DNA from: Tricholomella constricta
Lineage: Eukaryota; Basidiomycota; Agaricomycetes; Agaricales; Lyophyllaceae
DNA length: 64,000 nt
NCBI GenBank assembly: GCA_013368375.1
Contig: JAACJP010000022.1
Location: 1 to 64,000 of the forward strand
Reading direction: 5' to 3'
Below the pieces are notes generated by a model, which saw only the letters and a list, made by a program, of their open reading frames with translations, was not told the origin of the DNA and searched no databases. The position numbers and the translations under genes were made by a program. This document shows, in pieces, positions 11,102 to 22,929 of the stretch. Numbering within the stretch: the first letter of the stretch is position 1; every line of letters starts with the position of its first letter.

Positions 11102-12787
11102 TTAGAAGGTGCTGGCCCACGTCTCGAGATCCACGTTCGATACGCGCGCTTGTTCTATCCAGATATGTTTCTGAAGTCCCGGAAAAAACCCCATCAGCAT
11201 CCAGCCTCAGTTCGAAAAAGAACACGCGAGAAGCAAGATAGAGATAGAGAAACAATACAACTTACAAGCAAGTCCTTCGGTGTTTTCCTCGCATCCGGAT
11301 CCTTCAGCAAACAACTATCCACGAACTCCTCCGCCTCACGCGGGAAGCGGCCCTCTGGCGTCAACCTTGGCGCGGGCTCATTCACAATGTGCTGCAGCAG
11401 TTCCAGGATGCTCATGGTCATGCCCCCGCCCTGCAGACTGACACCCTTGCTCTTCCTCTTATCTTTCTTCTGCGTCTTGACCCGCGGCCGCGGCGGCGGA
11501 AGCCCGAGCGCGATGGACCCAGGACGCGCGGGCGACAGCGTGCCCTCGAAATCTGAGAGGTCAGAGTCAGAGTCGTCTGACTCAGAGAATGGGAAGCGCC
11601 CGAGTGCGAGCTCGATGAGAGAGACGCCGAGAGACCACACGTCAGATTTGACAGTGTATTGCGCGCCTTGTATACGCTCGGGCTAGATGGCCGAATCCAA
11701 GTCACTTTGATAAGGGAAACTGTGAAAGGAAGGACAGGAACTCACGCTCATGTATGTCGACGTGCCGACGAACGTGTCGGCAATGGAGTTAATCAACTCG
11801 CCAGAGACTCCAAAGTCGCATATCTTGATTTCTCCGCGCGAATTGCATAGAATATTCGATGGCTTGATGTCTACGCAGGGTGTGTCAGCTCGTTAGCGAT
11901 GCGATGGCAGTGGCATCACACGTGTGGCGGTAATGATGATGGGTGCCATATATTTGGACAACGGACATACCGCGATGAATGATACGATGGATATCGTAGA
12001 GATAAGTCAGGCCCTCGAGCACAGCTAGAGCGACCTGCCCGACGACATCAATGTCAATGGGGCCTATCTTCTTATATATCCCGTCCAGGGAACCTTTGTC
12101 CATGAACTCCATGCAGATGCAGATATTGGGGTCCGCGAGGAATGCACCCCAGAATGAGATGATATACTTGGACTTGCAGTCGTGCATGATCTGCAGCTCG
12201 CGCAGAATCTGCTTTCTTACGGAGGGCTTTGCGTCGATGAGCACAATCTTAGATGCGTAAGAAGCATAAGAGATGAGATGAAGATATAGAAGATGGGAGC
12301 AGTAACAGACCTTCTTTGCCATGATTGTGCCCGTCGGCGTGTGCTCGACCTTCTTGACGCTCCCGCCATTCCCTTGCCCCAGTTCCTGCATATCCTTCAG
12401 GTCATCGTTCCGCAGGTCGAATTTGATCTCCGCATTCATATCCAGGTTGGCGAGGGTATTTGAAAGCGTCGCATGGTACGTGTTCCGCCGCACTGACGGC
12501 GATGCTGTATTGGGTGCCGAGTTGGGCCCGTTGCTCACTACGGTTAGGACATTGGGCGTCTCCTGCTCGATGGCCGAGACTGCCCCGCTCGCGGATGGAA
12601 TTTTGGGGGCCTTTAAGGTCATCGGAGGTGGGCGCTTCTTCCCAGCAGGAGCCTGGCGGATGGCAACAGGCTCTGGTTCCGGTGGAGGAGGTGCTGCAGG
12701 CTTGGGCGGGGGCGGGGCGAGCTGGAGAGCCTTGAAATTGCGTTTCTTGCGGATGGGAGTGATGGGGGACGGGGATAGAGAGTTCAT
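11102..12787 (-). CDS. STE7: MAP kinase kinase of the Ste7/Fuz7 (mating pathway) type
   Basis: Multi-exon dual-specificity kinase. A Pro/Ala-rich N-terminus (~130 residues) precedes the kinase core: [17 protein letters not shown] (Gly loop), [19 protein letters not shown], the hinge at [16 protein letters not shown] joined across an intron to DIKPSNIL (catalytic loop), KICDFGVSG (DFG), and an activation segment with Ser and Thr in [14 protein letters not shown]. The APE-region exon leads to [20 protein letters not shown]. An acidic Ser/Asp insert ([11 protein letters not shown]) plus a basic stretch interrupts the C-lobe. The last exon ends [21 protein letters not shown]. In fungi this class passes the pheromone signal from a Ste11-type kinase to a Fus3/Kss1-type kinase. 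Start 12787 is the ATG before [15 protein letters not shown]. Confident of MAPKK, fairly confident of the Ste7 class. Confidence 0.9.
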
Positions 12788-14396
12788 TGTGGAAAGGAAA
12801 GGGAGATGGCGAAAGGAAGGACTGTGGTCGCGGTCAGGGCAGGACAACCAAAAGTCTTTAATTTGTGATATTTTATCGACGCGGACACGTGGGAACAACC
12901 TCCGCCAATTGGTTCATCCAACTTCTTGCCCTCCTACAATGACTTACATACAGCCACTTGCTCGTTGCTTTGCGTCATCCAGACTCAGTCCCATGGCGAC
13001 TTGGTCTATACAACTCATCTTGATCCTGTGAATGAAAATAACGAGCATTGGAGTCCACTGCCTCCGGTGAAAGCCTGATGGTTGCTTCATTGCCAGTCTG
13101 ACAGGATCAGAATTATTGCAGGTGCTCCTTCTTTCTCAGGAGAGCCGGCCACATTGCTTGCTTCATAATACTGTCTATGATTGACACGTTTTATCAGGAT
13201 GTTATAAAGAAGACGTATAAAAAGCTTCCTTGTCCACCTTCGCCGGCTGAATTAAAACAAGAAGAACGTTCATGACAGAAGATGTGCAGCAAAACCCAGA
13301 GAAATGGAATCGTTGATTGGTTCCTCACGGCATCTGTAGGAAAGACTGCGAATGATCCATCATCGCCATGACATCAAGGGCTCTCGCCAGACCGAGTGAG
13401 CAAAGCAAAAGGTAGGAATTTGAACCAATGCTCATCCGCTAGTGCTTTGAAAATACAGATATTAAATACGTTGTGTCTAAGAAGCCCCCCAAACAATGAT
13501 CGTTTGTGCTAATGGCCATTGGCAGGCAGCCAGAAGCGATCGTCCACATCGCTCATCTTCGAAGCATCTTCGCTCAACGAAACTCGCACACTTTTCCAAG
13601 GCTCACCGAATCAGTTGATGGCCGTGCCATACTGACCGCGATTTCGCAAGGAGCGACATGAAAATTTGGCAGTTCTGGTGCTTGTCGTCCTCCGAACGGA
13701 CTCCTCTCACGACCCATCTGGCTGTCCCCAGTCGTAGCGTATATCTTCTACATCCCCGATGTCTTGGTTGCTGGACACAGCAGCCCATCAAGATCTATCC
13801 CTGGAGGAGCGAAACTCGTGCTCTGCCCGATCAGTCGTTTGCCATCGACATCGGCACGCCACACAAGCGTTGTCGATCCAAACTGACCTGCGTATTCTAA
13901 ATTCTGTGGAATTGACTCCTGATGCTATGTTGATCTCGTATCTCACATGATTCTGTTGAGACGCTTCTCTAGATCATCTGCGCCACGATTTAAGATGGTG
14001 ACCTCTGAAAACATAGTCGTCTAGTCGAAATGCTTCACTGGATATACACGGATTACCTCGATCCCTGCAGACCCAGAGCGATCATATTTGATGCTGGGAA
14101 AAGCGAAAGGTTGATAGGCTGTGCGAGGCTCGCAAGGAACCAGTCAGAACACAGACAGACCAGCTGTTAAGAGGTCTTCTTCAGAATTGTCGTCTAATTG
14201 TCGTTCTGCATGCGTTACTCAAGGATTGACTGAAGATTTACTTGGATATCTCAGCGCTTGACTCGGAGTGAATCATCGCGCCATTGTTAAGTCAGAGGCA
14301 CCACGCCAGGCAACGCGGAATGCGGGTCAGTAGCAAAAGATCAAATATTTGTACAGGATTACGTCGCTACAAAAAGAGAACACAGGAACACCTTTG
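12788..14396. other. Intergenic, no gene seen
   Basis: About 1.6 kb between the kinase start and the 3' end of the DUF2235 gene. Scattered short open stretches only, with no motif, repeat or RNA gene recognised. It contains the promoter of the kinase gene. Confidence 0.5.
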
Positions 14397-16384
14397 TCAG
14401 TGGGTATACTTCTCGGTCCCGGCCGTCCACACCGCTTTAGGTTTGTATTTCAGCTTCGGGTCTTCCATCCGTTGCTTCACGGTTGGGTGGAAGCACGGAT
14501 TTGGATCCCGGATCTTGCGGCCCTTTCCAAAATTGAAACTAGCGCCACGCGACGTTAAAGATGAAGTCGTCAAAAGAAATGAATACAACAAAGTCCCGAC
14601 GCACCCAAACTCGCGATGCCACACCCCATCCTTATCCTGCCACGAGTAGCTCAGCGGGATAATCTCCAGAAGCCACCACAGCACATTCTTCTTGAGCTCA
14701 TCGTGGATCGGCTGGAGTGCGTCCTTCACGTCCAGCGCCGTGTCCTCGAGTACCACGTCCAACAGCGTGTCTGCAAACATCAAGTGCGGGATCTGCGCAC
14801 GCTCAAGCGCGGCCTCTTCGAATTGGATCCCGCAGCGCGCCTGCTGCACCTCACGCACCATCCACCGCAAGCTGATGTTTGCTAGGCTGCGCGTCTCTGC
14901 ATCCGCGACTGCACCGCCTCCCACGTCTATCAAACATACATAAATGAACATCAACCGTCTCGAATAAAAGCAATACAAGAGATCGAAACGGAAACGCACC
15001 GCTGTGGCACCCGCTGAACCATACCTCCAGCACATCCGTGTCCGCGCCCTGCTCCTCCGCGGCATCAAGGAAGATCTTCAATGGACGCCTGAACAGCCTC
15101 GATATGATGCCTGAACGTTTCGGCGACACCAGCCTCCTCGTGTCGGATGTTCCACTTCCGAGAACCGGAGTGCCGTGCTCGGGGTCCAGTACCGCAGCGG
15201 CCTCACTGGGCGCAGGCCGGCGAAAGTTGTTGGGCCGGAATCTCGCGCGGTGCTGCAAATATCGGAGGTACGTTTAGTCGGGGACGAACAGTTTTCAGAA
15301 ACGAGAAAAAATATGCCTCATCAAGCGCTAGCGCATGCCGGAAAACCTTGATTGCTTTGTTGGAGTTTGTGAACGGCAGGGTCCGCCCCATGATTACCCC
15401 CACGCTCGATACCGTGTCCCTGTGATATCATTTCGCAGTCAGGACAGGGTTCCCCACCGATACTGCAACGGGCCGGACGGGGCGGGGTCATCTCACCAGA
15501 CGCCCATGAACTCGACCTTGACGTCCTGGCAGAATGTCTGCTTGAATCCCGCACAGAGTTGAAGCCCGGCCTTGTCTTCGCGTTTGTAGAGTTTGCACGC
15601 GAACGGGACCTGCTGCTCGTTATCTCTTGGGAGAAGACCGACCTATATATGTCATGCAAAACGACGCGATTGCTTGTCAGGTGCAACCCTGGATGTGGCC
15701 AAAATCGCAGCATAGGTTCATACCTTGTACAGCGCCCCAGCCAGCGCCCTTTATTGCACTGCGTCAGTCAATTCTACCTAACAGATGGAGACCGACTGGT
15801 CTCGTACCGTGCGGTATATGATCCCCGAGAGAATCCTGCAACACGTTGGGTCCTTCCAGAGTACACAGGTTCAGGCTCACGGCTGGCTCACCGAAAATGC
15901 AGATCTTGTCACCGACACGGTAGTTCTGCATCAAAAATCTATATCCCTCGATGACATGTGCGTCAAGGTACCTGTAACACCAACACCGTCACCATTTAAT
16001 GTGTGGTGTATGCAGGCACGGGCACGCACCACGCAAAAGCCTGGTCCAGGACTTTGGCGCCCCAGAGAAAGACAGGCGACACGACACCTGGATTGAACCA
16101 TGTGCCTATGCCAGGCTATTGGTCGGCGTTGAGGAATGTAGGAATGAGGTTAGGGTAGTTTATAGGTGCAGGGGATCATACCTGGTAGTAGCACAGCTGC
16201 TCGTTGAAGTCGTCCTTTTTGAGCAGGGCGAAGAATTTGACAATGTTTGTGTTCTGGAGCACCGTTAATGGCTATATCATCATGGAGGCAGAGGACCCAC
16301 ATCTCCGTCATATTCGCCCGAGGTGCCGTCAAAGCAGAGGACAAGCGCCCGTCCAGATTTCGTTACCTCGCCAGTGTCTGTCAT
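14397..16384 (-). CDS. DUF2235 (Tle1-like phospholipase fold) hydrolase
   Basis: Many short exons. The start at 16384 gives MTDTGEVTKSGRALVLCFDGTSGEYDGD, matching the LVLCFDGT..D opening of DUF2235 proteins. Downstream: GTWFNPGVVSPVFLWGAKVL, then YRVGDKICIFG joined over an intron to GFSRGSYTAR, which supplies the GxSxG nucleophile serine. Then VKVEFMGVWDTVSSVG and, after a variable linker, VLEVWFSGCHSDVGGG with a likely catalytic His. The C-terminus (LNFGKGRKIRD, HPTVKQRM, LKYKPKAVWTAGTE) is typical of fungal members. The fold is an alpha/beta-hydrolase related to bacterial Tle1 phospholipases; the substrate in fungi is unknown. No signal peptide, so probably intracellular. Confidence 0.85.
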
Positions 16385-17284
16385 GATAGCAGCAGCAGCA
16401 GCACCGATGTCCGGGCGGCAAAAGCCCGCTGCGCTGCATATATATACATGACCGTTGCCATATTTGCCAAGTCTTACAGAAATCAGTTGCGGGTTGACAC
16501 TTGTCGTGACATATAAATACAAAAGAAGCCGGGAGTCCATTACTGCCAGAGAGGTTCCGACAGAAACATCTGTGCGTCAAAGTCACGCGGCTCATATGGC
16601 AGATGCCAGCTGATCCTAACTGCTTCAGGAGCGCAGGCACCCACGTTGTGATCTTCGGATATTCAAATTGGTGTTATTGGGCTGTAGTGGGAGATCTTGT
16701 CAGGTGAGGGAAATGGAAGCAGGCTTCGGGTGGCACAATTCTCGTGGGGCTTCCAGCGTTAAAAGGAAGCGTTGGTGGAATTTGGCAATGAAAGCAGCGC
16801 TGATATCCCAGAGTCTGAAAATCTGGAGCCGGGATGTGCTGCGAGTCAAGAAAGATTGGACCAGCGTGGGCAAAGATGCCGGATGAGGCCATCTCTCGTG
16901 GAACCATAACGGCAACGCCCCAACCATCAACATCACCAGCACAAAATCAGTGTACTGGATCATCTCTGCGCCGGTATTGCCTCTGCCGAATGAGGGGAAA
17001 AAGTGCATCAATGTTGATGATGGAGCTCTTCAATAACGACGCACCAATCTGTTTCATCCGGGCTCGAGAAAGGGAATGCAAATAATCGAGTGATGCGAGC
17101 ATGGATCCAGCAAAAAAAAGAAAGGGACGCAAAATGATGCTGGCATGAAGTACAAATTATGCGCACTATGTACTCTATATCGTATGCCCAAGCTAGGCTC
17201 AGCCCAGTCAGAAAGATAAAGAATAAGAAGCATGAGGGTAAACGAACAGTCCATACCAGTGGTATCACGATAGACGATAAGCGT
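16385..17284. other. Intergenic between DUF2235 and AVL9 genes
   Basis: No supportable gene. This holds the DUF2235 promoter and the AVL9 3' UTR. One minus-strand stretch near 16700-17011 stays open but shows no family resemblance. Confidence 0.5.
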
Positions 17285-20200
17285 TTAGAGCGCCATCCCG
17301 GTGTACGCATCTTCCAAATCCTCGTCCTCTTTTGAATGCTTCGAGTGTGCATCGTCAGCCCCCTGCTTGTTCAGCACGACCTTTTCCTTCTCCTGAAGCC
17401 CTGTTTTCTCATTATCCACCTTCACCACTGTTTCCGTCTCCCGTAATGGTGTATGGTCCCCGAACCCTTTCGGCACGTCCTCAAGCACATCCTCTTGATC
17501 CTCCCACAGCCCCGCCGGAGGCCTCCCATTTTGAGCCTGCTTCGCCTCCCTCGTTCTCGGCGTCGGTGTTGTCGCCGCAGTAGGCGTCGGCGGGCCCGTG
17601 TACCCAGGTGTCGTTCCCCCAGGCGATGTCACATTAATGGCGGGCGCCTTGAACGGCTGCGGCGTCAGCGGTCCGCCATTGGCGGTGTCATCGTCCTCTT
17701 CCACAGGGGGCACAACCTGGACTGGTGGGGGCGGCGAGGGCTTGGTCTTCGGCACTGGCTCTGGAGGCGGCGCAGGGACAGGCTTCGTCTCGGCGGAAGG
17801 GGACTGTGCTGCGGCACTGCTGTCTTCGGATGCTTGTCGTGACAGGGAAAACTTGGGTGCACGCGAGCTGAGGAAGGAGCCGATCCCTGCACCCCATGCT
17901 GCAAGGTTCTTGGATGGACTTGCGAGTGACGGGAGGAGCGGAGCGGCGGGTGATGCAGGGGTAGAGGGCTGTGCTGCCGTCGTTGTTTGAGCAGGTGTTG
18001 AATCTGCAGACGAGCTTCTGGAAAGAAGGGAGAAAGGACGCAGTCCGCCACCTGATGTAGGAGGCGACGGCGCTGCTGCGTCTGTGCCATCAAGGTCCGC
18101 CTTGGACACCTCCACGGGTGTACTTGAGCGTGAGTTGCCCACAGAGTTAGCGTCGGAACGTTGGGCCCACCGGTCGCGCACGCCCTCGACCGCTTTGAAG
18201 AAGTTCGTGGAGCCAACTGTCACGGCCCGCGATACGGCTTCCCGCGCAGGCGCGAGTTGCTGTTCGAGCTTCAGCTCTTGGATGCCTTCTTGGAGTCGCA
18301 ATCCAATGTCTGCGACGACGGAGGGTTTCTCGTTACATGGGTGCCTATGTAACGCGGTATGCAATCAAGCTTTTGATGACAACAAAACGAAACAAATCCT
18401 TACCTTGGCTCGACGATATCGAAGACAAGCGGATCAGTTATCCTATCCCATAACGCATACGCATTTGTTTTCCTAAATTCGGAAATCCACAGGAGGTTGA
18501 AGTCTTCGGCAGAGCTCGAATCACCACCTGGGTCGTCATAAACAACCTGCGAATCTAACGACTTTGACCCAGACGAACCTGAACCGCCAGTGATCATGAC
18601 GCCGCTTCCCTCTCCCTTCGAGACGAAGTCCTGGTATTTGACGGTAGAGAGAGCGGCGGACACGTATTCTTCAAACTAAATCACAAAACCGATGATCAGT
18701 CCAGTACCCAGTATCGCAAAGAGGTCATTTAAAACAGACCTTGGTCCTCAAATAATCGTCACTTCCCTTAAACCTGATATGTCTTTTTGAATCGGAACAC
18801 AAAGATCGAGCGGACGGACAAAAAGGCCACGTACTGCATGCTCTGTGTCGGATTCTGGTCATCCCAGCCCTCATTGACATCTGTCACGATGTCGTCCATC
18901 CACTTTCGGTCGGCCGCTGTCAGGGCAGCTGAGCGTTCCAGTTGCGGGTTGCGGAACTCAAAGGCCCCGGTCTCAATCTATAAGTAAGGAGTTTTAGACT
19001 AAGGTGATGACAGAGAACGAGATAAAGTTACATTGACGAGGAGGTCAATTTCTTTCTGATGCGTAACAATAGAGTTAGTGCTCCCGCAGAGCCAGCTGGT
19101 GGTCTCTTTCAGCACGTCAAGCTGCTGCAGAGGAAGGTAGGGTTGGAAGAATGCGTCCTATCACAGCCATACAAAGTTAAGTGTCGTATTATTCTCGGAA
19201 CATATGATGTATCACCATACCTTTCCGAAGATATCAAGGGGAAGACCCATGAACGCCAGCATACTTTTGTGGTCTGATGTACGTAGTGACGTTGGCCGCG
19301 AAAGTGTTGGTGCCCGCGCAGCAAGCGGGGGAGAGCCACAGTCATCCAGCGTCTGCAGCAGGCCTAGTCGCGATGTGTAAATATCGGGAACAACTGGATA
19401 GATAGAGAACGTACCAGGTAATAATGATATCAGGGAATACTGGTAGGTACATAGCCGTTCAACGGGATGTCCATAAAACATGATCTGTTCAGCATCATTA
19501 GTATTCTGATTGCACTTTAGATAGAGTACGCTCACCCTTTTCTGGAGCATCAACGCCTTGACGAGGACAAGTGTTCGTTGCCGAAACATATGCACCAACT
19601 CACGTCTAGGTCACATCAATAAAACTGCGCAGACATCGATGGCTGTCACATACAGACTGGTCCCTATACATAAAACGACAATTAGAGATGACCATCGCGT
19701 CATAGAGCCACGTACCCATATACAGCCCACTTTCGGTCAGTTGACCTCTTAATGAGAGTTCCAATGAACTGGCGAAGTCATCGAGGATACTTGCATCTGT
19801 GAAGTCCCTGAAGTAGGTTCAGAAGATGGGAGAACAGTACAACAGGGGCGCGCCATACTTCTGGTTGAATAAAGCAGTTGTCACCACACCAAGCTTTGCT
19901 CTGGAATCATTTGCGAACATTAAACAAAGAAAATTACATATTACGACCAGGATCAGACCTTATTGGACCAAAGACTGGCTTCGATGCCAATACCACGACG
20001 GCTTTTTGGACCGTGGAGCGTGTAACATCAGAGGCTTTCACAAGGAGGGAGGAGGCTGCTATCTGTTGATTGCACCTGGATCACAGGGGTCAAGTTTTGA
20101 AGGGGATAGACATATCTGGACCCACGATATTCCAAAGATAGTGGTCGGATTGGGCCCTGAAGGAACAAGATGGAAATACGAGTAATCTTCGGCACTCTGT

Positions 20201-20922
20201 CCTTTGAATCAGGACCCAAAGTACTTGTCTCAAGGAATGGACATACCAAGTGGGCACCATCTGGAAGGGCCAGAAATGGCAGGATCTTGGCCACCTCCTC
20301 GTCCTCGAATATTTCGCCTTGCGAGTATTCTATGCGGGGTCCGATCTACCGATTCGATTCGTAAGGTCTCCGAAGAGTCTAGAAGCCAATTGGATAGAAA
20401 TACCAAGTGATTGAAGTCTACAAGAGCAACACCATGGACGATGGGTCCATTTGGAAGGTTTACAAGTAACGACTCTGGTCGCGCCTTCCTTGACGAGCCA
20501 GATGCAAACGAAGACACTGAAGCCCGGTCGTCCCTACTTGGCAGAGATGGTGGGTATGTCGGCAGAGCATTTATATCGACTTCCTTGGGCTCGTCATAGA
20601 CTGACGGTGCAGCAGACGAATCTGGTGTCTCCCTGTGCTCTATACTGTGGCTGAACATGCTGCTATTGTCCGCATCCGACCCAAACTCTGTATCCACCGT
20701 GTACGGATGTGATTCTCGCTTTGAAAACGATCCCGAGTCGCGAAAATTGTCCTGAAGGGCGAGATCATGCAGTGCGGAGTGTCGTGGCGAGTTATTCGGG
20801 GATGACAGGGATATAGAGCGCTGGGAGGCGGTGTCAGCATCATCGTCGTCGGTTTCGTGGCTCAGAAATTGGTGGATGTCGTGTACGGGCGCTGGAGATG
20901 GGTCTGGGAGGAACGCAGCCAT
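17285..20922 (-). CDS. AVL9: AVL9 homologue, late secretory pathway protein
   Basis: Multi-exon. ATG 20922 opens MAAFLPDPSPAPVHDIHQFL and an acidic/Ser-rich N-terminus (~160 residues). The Avl9 domain starts at IVHGVALVDFNHL and joins over an intron to IGPRIEYSQGEIFEDEEVAK. Further blocks: KILPFLALPDGAHL, LVHMFRQRTLVLVKALMLQK, IMFYGHPVERLCTYQYSLIS and LAFMGLPLDIFGK, then HQKEIDLLVNIETGAFEFRN and RKWMDDIVTDVNEGWDDQNP. The C-terminus after RFKGSDDYLRTKFEEYVSA is long, Pro/Ser/Thr-rich and probably disordered, ending LEDAYTGMAL. Avl9 proteins share the DENN-like fold of DENND6 and act in exit from the late Golgi. The next gene upstream is divergent, 222 bp away. Confidence 0.88.
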
Positions 20923-21144
20923 AGGAATTCGGAAGAAGACTCGAGAGCGACGGCGCACTTGCACGCACACCCGAATCGGAAAATGGTCACGCGTGGGCCC
21001 GCGCCGGTTGCCATCAAAAGTTCCCGATCAAGATCAGTCTCGTTTGGTGGCACGCCTCGCCGGACAAGGCAGGCCGCTGGACCCAGGTGTCAACGCTTCA
21101 TCGTCCGAACCACCAGCTCAACAGCTGGCTCTAGTTCTGCGACG
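20923..21144. promoter_or_regulatory. Short divergent intergenic region
   Basis: Only 222 bp separate the divergent starts of AVL9 (minus) and the secreted-protein gene (plus), so both must use one bidirectional promoter. No TATA box is evident. Confidence 0.5.
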
Positions 21145-22207
21145 ATGATAGCACACCTATTTGTTCTCACCTTGGTTTACAGCGCAGCCGCGTCGCCGGT
21201 GCATCAAGTCGTCATGTCTAATGATAACCAGGCAGAACTACGCGGATGGCTGGACCCTCGGCTGAATGGTGGACGTTTCTTAGATGTGATTGACTTCTGT
21301 CACGTCTTCGTGTGTCATTCGCTCATAGTCTCCAAGTTTGCAACCCCTAGGTTTGGAGAGCCGTTGAATGTCATCATATCAGGACTCTCCGACCCGTATA
21401 TCCTGACTGAAAACGGCCTGCATGATTACGCCAAGTAACGCCCATAGACCTAAATGAGAGAATATGTCTCTGATATCTTGTCAAACGTTAGGTCCATCGG
21501 GTTTTCTGAAGAATGTCTCGGCCTTCATTATGGCAGACTTCACGACGCAGATCTGGGTGACGGTGATGGTCGTAAGACGGAGCAGTATCTAGCCCGGCAA
21601 CATTACTTTCCCGTGTGGGGTACCTGTTGGGAGAGCCTCGCAGGTATGCTTGTCTCATTCACACGCCACAATCTGCTCACAGTTGAATAGGAGGTAATCA
21701 TTTTAGAGCTTGGAAGCAGAATGGCACAGAGGCCAATAGTGGCGCGTGGTTTTTAGGGTACCTTTTTCACCTTGGCAAATGTAAGCCGAAGCTGACCTGA
21801 GCTCTTTCGCAGAGTTTCAAAGGAAGAAGTAATTATACAATATGTCAATATATGAGTTGTGATACTCAAAGATCCTTCCCTTATCACAGAACTCGAGAAA
21901 AAACCACAAGATTGTCCCTAATGGCTACAACCTAGGTATGTATTCACATACGCACTGGTTAGCCAAGTATCTTAAATGACTTCATTTAGGACGCAATTGG
22001 CTCGTAGACCGTGCTATTTCTGGAAGCAGGTGGAAAGGGAGATGGTGGAAAGCCGAGGTAGAGTGGCGGACCGACCTCCTCACCCCAGGAAGCAAAGGTC
22101 AGAATGATCTCTCATTGCATCTTAGCCTAACGAGCCGCTCTCCAGGTGTGAACCATGGCATCGCCCAGGACGGGCGAGTTGCCGTTCTGACAGTCAATCG
22201 CCAGTGA
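21145..22207 (+). CDS. Conserved agaricomycete protein of unknown function, possibly secreted
   Basis: The ATG at 21145 gives MIAHLFVLTLVYSAAASPVH, a plausible signal peptide with a cleavage site after AAAS. Splicing in phase gives RGWLDPRLNGGRFLD, then FATPRFGEPLNVIISGLSDP, HDYAK joined to SIGFSEECLGLHYGRLHDAD, GRKTEQYLARQHYFPVWGTC, a GGNHFRAWKQNGTEANSGAW block, KNHKIVPNGYNLGRNWLVDR, SGSRWKGRWWKAEVEWRTDL and a GVNHGIAQDGRVAVLTVNRQ end. Trp and Gly are frequent, and charged turns suggest a compact extracellular fold. I recognise the pattern as a widespread mushroom family but know no function for it. In relatives the shorter start at VMSNDNQ may be used, which would remove the signal peptide. 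Confidence 0.75.
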
Positions 22208-22929
22208 TACTGCTTTTCCAATACTCCCTACTTTGGACAACCGCGAAACGATCAAGACAGCTCTTAAACATTCGGATTTGATTTATTCTCCATTCATGTA
22301 CCTTCCCGGATAACAGTCAAGACAGACTGTGGATGTCCTCTTAACGACTATAGCCAATTGGCACTTACGAACGTACACGTGAGCTTCCAATATCTCATAT
22401 GATATTTATCACCGCTTCTGTGCTGGTTTACAGATGTACAGCTTAATGCACTATGTAACCTATAAAGCAGCCACATGTTAGCACCATGTCAGATGATTTC
22501 ATCAAGTCAGAATTTTCGCTTCTTTCTTTGGAACCTGGGAGGACGCTGTAAACAATGTCACGTCGGCAGACTCTTCTCTATTATGGCCGTCTCATTGATG
22601 CCTCCTGTGAACATTCTCTCATTCTTGAAAACTATTCCTGCTCTCCGCGAGGATAAGAAGATGTATCCGCTGATGCGCCAGCATCACAAGGTTAAGACAA
22701 CTAATGGCAGTTTCTACGTCGGTCCGCCTGCTCAGGATAATCTGGCCATCTGATAATGCACGCCTCCAATCATCATACACGAAGCACGTCAAAGCGGTCC
22801 GTGTCGATGCCGCCGGGGTTTACGCGACATGACCTTCTTCTTCGGCAACTCTTCGCTAGCATGGGACCACTCACGCTGAAAGCATAAAACGACCTTCCCC
22901 TTGACTTCCGTTGCCCCGGCCGAAGCACC
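22208..22929. other. Intergenic with a probable promoter
   Basis: No supported gene. A CATAAAA motif at about 22884, some 45 bp before the next ATG, is a plausible TATA box for the BNR_4 gene. An open stretch at 22475-22753 has no recognisable features. Confidence 0.5.

Noticed and set aside
22475..22753. 92-codon plus-strand open frame
   Set aside because: No motif, no splice-consistent extension and no sensible start context; it lies in a promoter region.
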